Of a stretch of 64,000 nucleotides of DNA, positions 27,532 to 35,337 are shown in pieces (the first letter of the stretch is position 1; each line of letters opens with the position of its first letter). This stretch comes from Stutzerimonas stutzeri (GTDB lineage Bacteria; Pseudomonadota; Gammaproteobacteria; Pseudomonadales; Pseudomonadaceae), in the NCBI RefSeq assembly GCF_002909485.1, contig NZ_PPXG01000004.1, positions 372,001 to 436,000 on the forward strand, written 5' to 3'. The notes under the pieces were generated by a model. That model saw nothing but the letters and a program-made list of their open reading frames with translations, searched no databases and was not told the DNA's origin. Made by a program: the position numbers and the translations under genes.

Positions 27532-28527
27532 GTGTTCAAGTCTCTGGTTGTTGCGCCCTGTGCGGCGCTGTTTCTGCTGATCTCACCAATGGCTGCACAA
27601 GCCTCGGAACCCATCCTCATCAAGTTTGCCCACGTAGTGGGCGACGACACCCCGAAGGGCAAAGGCGCGTTGCTGTTCCAGAAGCTGGTGCGCGAACGTC
27701 TGGCCGGCGCCGTAGAGGTCGAGGTCTATCCGAACTCGACGCTGGTGGGTGACGCTGACGAGATGCAGGCGCTGCTCGAGAACAAGGTGCAGATGCTGGC
27801 GCCCTCGCTGTCCAAGTTCACCGAGTATTCGCCAAAACTGGAAGTGTTCGACCTGCCGTTCCTGTTCGATGACGAAGCCGCTGTTTCACGCTTCCAGAAG
27901 CGTGAAACAAGCCGCGAGCTGCTGCGCTCGATGGCTGGGCGTGGTATCTACGGCCTGGCCTACTGGAATAACGGGCTCAAGCAGCTGTCGGCCAACCAGC
28001 CGCTGCGCGACCCGACCGATGCGGCGGGCCTGGCATTTCGCATTCAGCCTTCTTCGGTCCTTGAGGCGCAGTTCGCCGCCGTTGATGCCAAGGCAGTGCG
28101 TCTGCCGTTCGCTGATGTGTCCAAAGCCATGCAGGCCGGCACGGTGCAGGGAACCGAAGGCCCCTGGTCGAACATTCGTGGCCAGAATGCTGGAATCAAG
28201 CAGAGCTACGTCACCGAAACCAATCATGGCGTACTCAACTATATGTGGGTAACCAACTCCGAGTTCTGGACCAGCATCCCCTTTGCGGTGCGTTCGGAGC
28301 TGGACAATATCGTGCTCGAAGTCACCCAGACGGTGAATGCCGAGGCCGCCTCGATGAACCAGCGCGAACGCGAGCAGATCCTCGCTAACGGCAGTACCAC
28401 GCTGGTCACGCTGACGCCCGAGCAGCGTCAGGCCTGGCGCGCGAAGATGCAGCCAGTATGGAGGTCGTTCGAGGCGCAGATCGGCAGCGATGTGTTACGC
28501 GCGGCGATGACCGTCAACCGTCGTTGA
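27532..28527 (+). CDS. TRAP transporter substrate-binding protein, DctP family (first copy)
   Basis: A 331-residue periplasmic binding protein for organic acids. GTG 27532 was chosen because GGGGGTA precedes it, the signal peptide (MFKSLVVAPCAALFLLISPMAAQA) starts there, and the neighbouring copy has the same arrangement. The mature part begins with the DctP phrase ILIKFAHVVGDDTPKGKGA; LAFRIQPSSVLEAQF (about 165-179) contains the conserved Arg that binds the ligand carboxylate. No dctQ or dctM membrane gene is adjacent, so it must share a transporter located elsewhere. A GC-rich hairpin follows the stop. Confidence 0.9.
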   Translation: MFKSLVVAPCAALFLLISPMAAQASEPILIKFAHVVGDDTPKGKGALLFQKLVRERLAGAVEVEVYPNSTLVGDADEMQALLENKVQMLAPSLSKFTEYSPKLEVFDLPFLFDDEAAVSRFQKRETSRELLRSMAGRGIYGLAYWNNGLKQLSANQPLRDPTDAAGLAFRIQPSSVLEAQFAAVDAKAVRLPFADVSKAMQAGTVQGTEGPWSNIRGQNAGIKQSYVTETNHGVLNYMWVTNSEFWTSIPFAVRSELDNIVLEVTQTVNAEAASMNQREREQILANGSTTLVTLTPEQRQAWRAKMQPVWRSFEAQIGSDVLRAAMTVNRR

Positions 28528-28533
28528 GCCCGC

Positions 28534-28559
28534 AGGCTCCGGCCCCGCTGCCGGAGCCT
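28534..28559 (+). terminator. Hairpin after the first TRAP binding protein gene
   Basis: AGGCTCCGG (28534-28542) pairs perfectly with CCGGAGCCT (28551-28559) around an eight-base loop. It starts seven bases after the stop codon. No T-tract follows, so it may stabilise the mRNA or be a weak terminator. Confidence 0.6.
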
Positions 28560-28627
28560 CCTCCCTGGGCTTGTGCCTCAAGCCCTGCCTCGCTTCGCAG
28601 CACGTCTGGCATCTCGTGCCAAAGTCT

Positions 28628-28867
28628 CGTTTTGAGAGCTGGTTGGACTTTTCGGCCTTGTGCCGCGCTCGGCTATCACGAAGACTTTCCCTTGGCTGGG
28701 AATGGCTCTAGGGCCGTATTTAGCGCCAGCCACATTCCTATAAAAGCCAGCCAGCGACTGCCGTGATCGAGCTGATCTGGCTAGCTCAGAAAAAGACCGG
28801 CTGCGCTGCTGTGTTAGCCAGGCCTATCAATATTGATTAACCACTCGAACGGTGCTCACGAGGCGCC
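28628..28867. repeat. Duplicated leader, copy 2 (upstream of second TRAP binding protein)
   Basis: This is the second copy of the leader at 27256-27501, with the two exact anchor blocks of 19 and 18 bases at 28628 and 28850. It also holds a perfect palindrome ATCAATATTGAT (28826-28837) that is not kept in copy 1. The 366-base gap between the two genes (28528-28893) therefore contains a duplicated regulatory region, not a gene. Confidence 0.85.
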
Positions 28868-28893
28868 TTCGGGCTTTTCCCGTTGGGGGTCAG

Positions 28894-29892
28894 ATGTACA
28901 AGTCTTGTGTTGCTGCGCTGATCGCAGCCCTGTATTGGTTGAGCGCCCCTGTGATGGCCGCCGATGGTGAGCCGATCGTCATCAAGTTCGCTCACGTTGT
29001 GGCGGACGACACGCCCAAGGGCAAGGGCGCGCTGCTACTGAAAAAGCTCGTCGAAGAGCGTATGGCCGGCAAGGTGAAGGTCGAGGTCTATTCGAACTCG
29101 GCGCTGGTCGGCGATGCCGAGGAGATGCAGGCCTTGTTCGACAACAAGGTGCAGCTGCTGGCGCCGTCAATGTCGAAGTTCGCGACCTACACCAAGAAGC
29201 TCCAGGTCTTTGACCTGCCGTTCCTGTTCGATGATGCCGAGGCATTGCAGCGCTTCCAGAAGCGCGAGACGGCTCGTCAGCTGCTGCGTTCCATGGCCGA
29301 TCATGGCGTCTACGGGCTTGCTTACTGGAACAACGGCCTGAAACAGCTTTCCGCCACGACGCCGCTACGCAAGCCGAGTGATGCCAATGGCCTGGCGTTC
29401 CGCATCCAGCCTTCGCCAGTGCTTGAAGCGCAGTTCGCGGCCGTTGGTGCCAAGTCCGTCGTGCTGCCGTTCGCCAAGGTCTACGAATCGCTCAAGAGCG
29501 GCGTGGTTCAGGGCGCCGAGAACCCCTGGTCGAACATCCTCAGCCAGAACATGCACAGCGTTCAGCCATACATCACCGAGACCAATCACGGTGTGCTCGA
29601 CTACATGCTGATCACCAACAACGAGTTCTGGGTGAGCATGCCGTTCGCCATACGTTCCGAACTGGAAGGCATCATCGTCGAAGTCACTCAGGCAGTTAAC
29701 CGCGAGGCCGCCGCGGTCAATCAGCGTGACCGTGAGCGTATTCTCGCCAGCGGCAGCAGCCAGCTGATCACCCTCACCCCCGAAGAGCGCCAGGCCTGGC
29801 GCGAGCAGATGTTGCCGGTGTGGAAGACCTACGAAGCGGAGATCGGCGCCGATCTTATCCGCGCAGCGATGACCGTCAACCGTCGTCGTTGA
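28894..29892 (+). CDS. TRAP transporter substrate-binding protein, DctP family (second copy)
   Basis: A 332-residue close paralogue of the preceding gene, similar over its whole length. Shared blocks include KFAHVV-DDTPKGKGALL, VFDLPFLFDD, YGLAYWNNGLKQLSA and PLR-P-DA-GLAFRIQPS. The signal peptide is MYKSCVAALIAALYWLSAPVMA. ATG 28894 follows TTGGGGGTCAG. Differences cluster in the signal peptide and in the region VYESLKSGVVQGAENPWSNI, near the expected ligand cleft, so the two could bind different C4-type acids. It ends 17 bases inside the 3' end of the convergent DUF488 gene. Confidence 0.9.
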   Translation: MYKSCVAALIAALYWLSAPVMAADGEPIVIKFAHVVADDTPKGKGALLLKKLVEERMAGKVKVEVYSNSALVGDAEEMQALFDNKVQLLAPSMSKFATYTKKLQVFDLPFLFDDAEALQRFQKRETARQLLRSMADHGVYGLAYWNNGLKQLSATTPLRKPSDANGLAFRIQPSPVLEAQFAAVGAKSVVLPFAKVYESLKSGVVQGAENPWSNILSQNMHSVQPYITETNHGVLDYMLITNNEFWVSMPFAIRSELEGIIVEVTQAVNREAAAVNQRDRERILASGSSQLITLTPEERQAWREQMLPVWKTYEAEIGADLIRAAMTVNRRR

Positions 29893-30295
29893 GGCCACCC
29901 TCCAGCTCGTTGGCGAAACACGCCGACGAGCTGGGCCGATTCAATCGCTCCATCTGTAGCTCCAGCCATTCGGCCAGCACCTGCGCGTTATTCTGCTGCT
30001 CTTCGCGCGCCGCGTAGATCAGCGTCAACGCGCCCTGTTCGGCCATCTCCAGCAGCGGCCACCAGTGTTCTGGGTGGCTTGCCAGCTCGCTCCGGTAACG
30101 CCAGGCAAACTCTTCGAACATCAACTCGCCGCGCTTGAATGCCTTACGCAATTCGGCCGATGGCGCGAGGCTTGGCAACCATGCGTGCAGCACCAGACCG
30201 TCCTTGCTGCATCCGCGCGGCCATAGGCGATCCACCAGGACCCGTCGACCATCAGATGTCGCGGCTACCAAGTAGGCGCGTTTGCACTGAATCAT
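29876..30295 (-). CDS. DUF488-family protein
   Basis: A 139-residue protein of the DUF488/YeaO family. The hallmark VLVDRLWPRGCSKDGL (about 19-34) is followed by WLPSLAPSAELRKAF and the C-terminal LTLIYAAREEQQNNAQVLAEWL, where family members usually read LLYxA(K/R)D--HN-A-VL. The role of the family is unknown. ATG 30295 was preferred to 30313 because GGAGA lies seven bases upstream. The 3' end overlaps the TRAP gene on the other strand. Confidence 0.85.
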   Translation of the reverse strand: MIQCKRAYLVAATSDGRRVLVDRLWPRGCSKDGLVLHAWLPSLAPSAELRKAFKRGELMFEEFAWRYRSELASHPEHWWPLLEMAEQGALTLIYAAREEQQNNAQVLAEWLELQMERLNRPSSSACFANELEGGLNDDG

Positions 30296-30414
30296 TCGTT
30301 GGTCTCCGATCACGTCACATCATTCAAGCGTAGCCATGTCGTGTGATGAGGTAGGGTTAAATTAACTCCATAGATGGTTATAAATACCTTTGAGCGTCAG
30401 GTTTAAATTACCCG

Positions 30415-30428
30415 TTGATTGATATCAC
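30415..30428. promoter_or_regulatory. Possible ANR/DNR (FNR-type) site before glycine-zipper gene
   Basis: TTGATTGATATCAC matches TTGAT-N4-ATCAA except the last base. It lies in an AT-rich stretch (about 30340-30445), 82 bases before the ATG at 30511. Confidence 0.45.
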
Positions 30429-30510
30429 ATTGATTTCATTGGGCGAAATAAGCGGCACGCTTCCTGAAGAGTCTGTCTGGTGGCAACCCTAACTCGACAG
30501 GAGCAATGAC

Positions 30511-30864
30511 ATGAAAAACGCAACGGTTCTGATGGCAGCAGCAGTGGTTCTGGCAAGCGGTCTGGCTAGTGCGGGTGAGGTTCTGGAGGTGCACGAGGAT
30601 CGAGCGGTCGGCGGTGGCTTCGGCGGGCTCAGCGGTTTCATGCTAGGCGCGGCCGCTGGTGGGCCGATCGGTGCATTGGTAGGCGGTGGCCTGGGCTATC
30701 TCGCAGGGCAGAGTGCACAGCAGGCGGCCGGTCTGGAGCAGACGCTGTACGTGGTCAAACGCGACGATGGCAGCATCACCCGTATTCGGACCTCCGATGA
30801 CCGCTTCATGCAAGGCCAGTACATCGAACGCAACGGCGCCCAGATCACCGCGTTGGCCAAATGA
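30511..30864 (+). CDS. Small glycine-zipper envelope protein
   Basis: A 117-residue protein with a signal peptide (MKNATVLMAAAVVLASGLASA). The middle (about 30-70) is a glycine-zipper pair of membrane-like helices (GGGFGGLSGFMLGAAAGGPIGA and LVGGGLGYLAGQSAQQAAG, given as two segments). The C-terminal 45 residues are a small soluble domain (LYVVKRDDGSITRIRTSDD). Such proteins often sit in the outer membrane or periplasm and act in stress or assembly. GACAGGAGC gives a good ribosome site. I do not assign a function. Confidence 0.7.
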   Translation: MKNATVLMAAAVVLASGLASAGEVLEVHEDRAVGGGFGGLSGFMLGAAAGGPIGALVGGGLGYLAGQSAQQAAGLEQTLYVVKRDDGSITRIRTSDDRFMQGQYIERNGAQITALAK

Positions 30865-30934
30865 GGCTGCGCAGGTAGTACCGCGGCAGGTTGATGGGGG
30901 ATGATCGCGACTGACTGTCACCAAGGAGGCGCTG

Positions 30935-31375
30935 ATGAGTTATTCCGTTCTGCACGTGGTGCATCTGCTGGCCGCGATCTTCTTTATCGGCACGCTGTTT
31001 TTTGAGGTGATGATTCTTGGCCGCGTTCGCCAGCAGATCGGTGAGCAGACGATGCCACTGGTGGAGCGTGCGGTCGGTGCGCGTTCACGAGTGGTGCTGC
31101 ACTGGGTGGTGCTGTTCGTCTACGGCGCGGGCATCGGTTTGGGGTGGTACCACCGCCAGGCGCTGGCCAATCCGTTCGCCAGCAGTTTCGCCACCTTGCT
31201 GTCGTTGAAGGTTGTGCTGGCGATCGGCGTGTTCTTCACCTTCGGCCTGGTGGCGATTCTACTGCGCAAAGGGCGCATGACACCGGTGCGTTACCGGGCC
31301 ATCCATTGGGCGATTCTGCTGCAGATGATCGGCATCGTGCTGTTGGCCAAGGGCATGTTCTACGTGCATTGGTAG
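30935..31375 (+). CDS. CopD-like four-helix membrane protein
   Basis: A 146-residue inner-membrane protein with four predicted helices (about 5-28, 52-70, 86-108 and 121-143). Histidines in HVVHLLAAIFFIG (7 and 10), VVLHWVVLF (about 55) and IHWAILLQM (about 123) are placed within helices, as in CopD/YcnJ-type copper-resistance or cytochrome b-like proteins. It may bind heme or copper, but this cannot be decided from sequence. AAGGAGG precedes the start. It may be co-transcribed with the glycine-zipper gene 70 bases upstream. Confidence 0.7.
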   Translation: MSYSVLHVVHLLAAIFFIGTLFFEVMILGRVRQQIGEQTMPLVERAVGARSRVVLHWVVLFVYGAGIGLGWYHRQALANPFASSFATLLSLKVVLAIGVFFTFGLVAILLRKGRMTPVRYRAIHWAILLQMIGIVLLAKGMFYVHW

Positions 31376-31574
31376 CTCGGCGTTGCGATCACCGTAACGG
31401 CGAAAAGCCTGAGCCCTCATAGCAGGTCCGCCGCGCAAGATGATGACTTTGGTCAAGCGGGGTGGCGCTTTTCGTGGTGCTGATGGAGGCTAATTCAGCC
31501 GCTGCACGCTCGTTGCTTTCGCCGATACGGGGTCTATGGTGGCTGCATCGTTTCCCGATCAGCAGAGGTTGCAC

Positions 31575-32825
31575 ATGGATTTCGCCTACAGCCCACGCGT
31601 CGAGGCGCTGCGCGAGCAGCTGCGCGGCTTCATGGATCAGCATATCGTGCCGCGCATCGGTGCCTGGCATTCGGAAGTGACGGCCGGTCAGTATCCGGTG
31701 TCGTTCATGGACGACCTCAAGGCGCTGGCGCGTTCGGAAGGGCTGTGGAACCTGTTTCTGCCTTCGCTTCGCGAGGACGAGCCGGGTATGGGCCTGAGCA
31801 ACCTCGAGTACGCGCCGCTGGCGGAGATCATGGGGCGAGTGCACTGGGCGTCGGAGGTGTTCAATTGCAATGCGCCAGACACCGGCAACATGGAGCTGCT
31901 GCACATGTTCGCCACCCCTGAGCAGCGCCAGCGTTGGCTCACACCGCTGCTCGAAGGCGAAATCCGCTCGGCTTTCGCCATGACCGAGCCGGATGTGCCG
32001 TCCTCGGACGCTACCAATATCCAGACGCTGATCCGCCGCGACGGCGACGAGTACGTGATCAACGGCCGCAAGTGGTTCATCACCAACGCCTCGCATCCCA
32101 ACTGCAAACTCCTGATCGTCATGGGCAAGACCGACCCGGACGCCGACGCCCATCACCAGCAGAGCATGATCCTGGTGCCGTTCGACACGCCGGGTGTGGA
32201 ACTGGTGCGCAACATCCCGGTGATGAACCACATCGCCCCGGAAGGTCACAGCGAGCTGCTATTACGCAATGTGCGAGTGCCAGTGAGCAGCCTGCTAGGC
32301 AAAGAGGGCGACGGCTTCCTGATGGCCCAGGCGCGCCTTGGCCCTGGGCGCATTCACCACTGCATGCGCTCCATCGGTATGGCCGAGCTGGCACTGGAGT
32401 TAATGGTCGAGCGCTGCCAGGAGCGCAAAGCGTTCGGCAAGTACCTGCAGCAGTATTCCAACGTCGCCGACTGGATCGCCGAGTCGCGCATCGAGATCGA
32501 GCAGGCGCGCCTGCTGGTGCTCAAGACCGCCTGGATGATCGATGAAGTCGGCGCCAAGGCAGCGCGCAAGGAGATCTCGATGATCAAGGCGCTGGTGCCG
32601 CGCATGCACACCAACGTCGTCGACCGCGCGATCCAGGTCTACGGCGCGATGGGTCTGACGCCAGATACCCCGCTGGCTGACATGTGGACCGGGGGCCGTG
32701 CCCTGCGCTTTGCCGATGGCCCGGACCAGGTGCATCTGCGCAGCATTGCGAAGATGGAAATCAAGGCGAGCGAAGCCAGCCGCGGCGCGACGGCGGCCTA
32801 TCTCACTCCGCCCGGTCGCCACTGA
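31575..32825 (+). CDS. Acyl-CoA dehydrogenase
   Basis: A 416-residue FAD enzyme of the acyl-CoA dehydrogenase family, subgroup related to ACAD10/11. Characteristic phrases are SAFAMTEPDVPSSDATNI (about 137-154; FAD/substrate loop), GRKWFITNASHPNCKLLIVMG (about 169-189), GPGRIHHCMRSIGMAELALEL (about 258-278) and AIQVYGAMGLTPDTPLADMW (about 353-372), where the usual catalytic base region is replaced by the ACAD11-type sequence. ATG 31575 follows AGAGG; an upstream in-frame ATG at 31536 has no ribosome site. It stands alone before nosR. Confidence 0.9.
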   Translation: MDFAYSPRVEALREQLRGFMDQHIVPRIGAWHSEVTAGQYPVSFMDDLKALARSEGLWNLFLPSLREDEPGMGLSNLEYAPLAEIMGRVHWASEVFNCNAPDTGNMELLHMFATPEQRQRWLTPLLEGEIRSAFAMTEPDVPSSDATNIQTLIRRDGDEYVINGRKWFITNASHPNCKLLIVMGKTDPDADAHHQQSMILVPFDTPGVELVRNIPVMNHIAPEGHSELLLRNVRVPVSSLLGKEGDGFLMAQARLGPGRIHHCMRSIGMAELALELMVERCQERKAFGKYLQQYSNVADWIAESRIEIEQARLLVLKTAWMIDEVGAKAARKEISMIKALVPRMHTNVVDRAIQVYGAMGLTPDTPLADMWTGGRALRFADGPDQVHLRSIAKMEIKASEASRGATAAYLTPPGRH

Positions 32826-33011
32826 GCGCGACGTCTCCATTGGCTGCTTGATCGAGTAAATCACGCAGCCAATTCGCTTTCTCTTCGGCCGCTTCGCGGC
32901 TCCCGCTCGTATTCTCGCGATATTGGCCTAGGCTGGTCATGACGATGTCTTTGTTTCGACGTCATGGTGTTCTTTGACCTGGAACAACGAAAGTGGCCGC
33001 CGGGGGCGTCC

Positions 33012-33025
33012 TTGATTGCAGTCAA
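33012..33025. promoter_or_regulatory. FNR/DNR box before nosR
   Basis: TTGATTGCAGTCAA is close to TTGAT-N4-ATCAA (one mismatch in the right half). It lies 64 bases before the nosR ATG, the proper place for activation of the nos operon by a Dnr-type regulator. Confidence 0.8.
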
Positions 33026-33089
33026 GGGGAGTCGCGCCATCGCTCCCCTAACATGCAGGCCACATCATCAGTGCAAAGCAGGTAATTCA

Positions 33090-35270
33090 ATGGCTCCCCG
33101 CGAGTTTTGGTCGCCGGCCGGTGCGTTAGGTACCTGGGCCAAGGGCCTTGTCATACTTCTGACCCTGACTTTCTGTGCACTTCCACTACAGGCCAAGGAA
33201 TATGAAGCCGAGCGCCAGCGCATCGACCAGTTCTTTCCTGATGTGCAAAGCATTTCCGAGCCCGAGGGCGAGTATCAGGTCCGCACGCTGCGTAAGGGCG
33301 ACGAGATACTGGGCTACGCCTTCCAGAGCATCAACGTCACCAAGATTCCGGCCTATTCTGGCAAACCGATCAACATGCAGGTGCTGCTCGATACACAGGG
33401 CGTGATCCGCGACGCCTATGTGCTGGAGCACCATGAGCCGATCCTGCTGATCGGCATCCCCGAAGAGAAACTGCACGATTTCAATGCCAAGTATGAAGGC
33501 ATCAAGGCCGATCAGCGCGTAGTCGTCGGCCGCTCGAAGGACACTAATGCGGTAACCATTGACGCCGTGACAGGCGCCACCGTTACCGTGATGGTAGTTA
33601 ACGAAGTGGTCATGCGTGCCACCCACGAGGTGGCCGTGTCATTGGGCTTGATCGAGGCGGGCAGCAGTGCGCGGCCGAAGGTCGCCATCGTTCGGCAGGA
33701 CGTTTTCCAACCGGCAGACTGGACCGAGTTGACCGGTAGCGGTGCGATTCGCCGGTTGCACCTGACCCGTGACCAGATCGATGAGTCGTTCAAGGGCACC
33801 GAAGCCGAAGGCGTCGGGGAGGCCACGCCGGAGACAGCCAACGATACCTTCATCGACCTGTACGTCACCCATCTGAACCCGCCCACCATCGGCCGCAATC
33901 TACTGGGTGAAAACCAGTACCGCTTCCTGATGGAAGAACTGAAGCCGGGCGAGCACGCCATCGCCGTGTTGGGTAGTGGAGAGTACTCGTTCAAGGGTTC
34001 GGGCTATGTCCGCGGCGGCATCTTCGATCGGATACAGCTGCGCCAGTTCGGCGACATCATCAGCTTCCGCGATCTCGACTTTCAGCGGCTCAATGACATC
34101 TTCCTAGACGGTGCGCCGCGTTTCAGCGAAATGGCCATCTTCGTCATCCGTGAACCGGCGCGCTTCGATCCAGGCTCGCCTTGGGTACTGGAGCTGCTGG
34201 TGCGCCGCCAGACCGGTCCGGTCAGCGGTATGTTCACCAGCTTCGAGTTGCCCTACCAGATGCTCGACGCCTACATCGAGCGGCCCCTGCCCACCGCGGA
34301 CGAACTGGCTGCCATCGAGGAAGCCAATCGGCCGGTGTGGGTCAATATCTGGTACCAGAAGACCTTCCAGATCGGCGTGATCCTGGCTGCCCTTGGCCTG
34401 CTGACCGTCATCCTCTTCCTGCAGGACAAATTCACCCAGAAGCCGCAGTTCCTGCACTGGTTGCGCCGCGGCTACCTGGTGTTCACCGTTGTATTCATCG
34501 GCTGGTATGCGCTGGGCCAGCTGTCGGTGGTCAACGTGCTGACGTTCGTCCATGCGTTGTTCCAGGATTTCCGCTGGGAGCTGTTCCTCTCCGATCCGGT
34601 GATTTTCATCATCTGGACCTTCACCGCCGCCAGCATCCTGCTCTGGGGGCGCGGCGTATTCTGCGGTTGGCTGTGCCCGTTCGGCGCCTTGCAGGAGCTG
34701 ATAAACGAGGCCGCGCGCAAACTGAAGATTCCGCAATACGAGTTGCCTTTCGCCGTGCATGAGCGGCTCTGGGCAATTAAGTACATCGTCCTGCTGGTGC
34801 TGTTCGGGCTTTCCCTCGAATCGATGATGATGGCCGAGAAGGCGGCCGAGGTAGAGCCATTCAAGACCGCCATCACCCTCAAGTTCGACCGTCAGTGGTG
34901 GTTCGTCGCCTACGCCGTGCTCCTGCTGGTGATCAATATTTTCACCCGCAAGGTTTACTGCCGCTACGTCTGCCCGCTGGGTGCCGCGCTGGCCATTCCG
35001 ACCAAGCTGCGCCTGTTCGACTGGCTCAAGCGCCGCAAGGAGTGTGGCGATCCCTGCCAGCTGTGTGCCAAGGAGTGCGAGATCCAGGCGATCCATCCGG
35101 ACGGCCACATCAATGCCAACGAGTGCCACTACTGCCTCGATTGCCAGATGACTTATCACAACGAAAACAAGTGCCCGCCGCTGATTCTGAAAAACAAGCG
35201 CGCCAAGCGCGGCAAGAAGGCACCGGCATCCGCCGAGCTGATCCCCGTAGTGCAAGTGGTAGAACCCTGA
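33090..35270 (+). CDS. nosR: NosR, membrane flavin/iron-sulfur protein for N2O reductase
   Basis: A 726-residue polytopic protein required for nosZ expression and for electron supply to NosZ. After a signal/anchor helix comes a periplasmic FMN-binding domain with VTGATVT (about 155-161; flavin attached to Thr). Five to six membrane helices follow (from about 425), with two cytoplasmic CxxxCP motifs, CGWLCPFGAL and CRYVCPLGAA, and a C-terminal pair of [4Fe-4S] sites (CGDPCQLCAKEC and CHYCLDCQ...CPP). ATG 33090 gives the length known for NosR; an upstream ATG at 32964 would overlap the DNR box and is rejected. First gene of the nos operon. Confidence 0.95.
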   Translation: MAPREFWSPAGALGTWAKGLVILLTLTFCALPLQAKEYEAERQRIDQFFPDVQSISEPEGEYQVRTLRKGDEILGYAFQSINVTKIPAYSGKPINMQVLLDTQGVIRDAYVLEHHEPILLIGIPEEKLHDFNAKYEGIKADQRVVVGRSKDTNAVTIDAVTGATVTVMVVNEVVMRATHEVAVSLGLIEAGSSARPKVAIVRQDVFQPADWTELTGSGAIRRLHLTRDQIDESFKGTEAEGVGEATPETANDTFIDLYVTHLNPPTIGRNLLGENQYRFLMEELKPGEHAIAVLGSGEYSFKGSGYVRGGIFDRIQLRQFGDIISFRDLDFQRLNDIFLDGAPRFSEMAIFVIREPARFDPGSPWVLELLVRRQTGPVSGMFTSFELPYQMLDAYIERPLPTADELAAIEEANRPVWVNIWYQKTFQIGVILAALGLLTVILFLQDKFTQKPQFLHWLRRGYLVFTVVFIGWYALGQLSVVNVLTFVHALFQDFRWELFLSDPVIFIIWTFTAASILLWGRGVFCGWLCPFGALQELINEAARKLKIPQYELPFAVHERLWAIKYIVLLVLFGLSLESMMMAEKAAEVEPFKTAITLKFDRQWWFVAYAVLLLVINIFTRKVYCRYVCPLGAALAIPTKLRLFDWLKRRKECGDPCQLCAKECEIQAIHPDGHINANECHYCLDCQMTYHNENKCPPLILKNKRAKRGKKAPASAELIPVVQVVEP

Positions 35271-35337
35271 GCCGTCGCTACTGGCGAGGCGCTCGATCGA
35301 TGTGTTTGAAGCAGATGTCCCAAAGGAGCAATACCCC

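Noticed and set aside
28826-28837. ATCAATATTGAT palindrome as a common operator of both TRAP genes
   Set aside because: It is absent from the leader of the first copy, so it is not a shared site.
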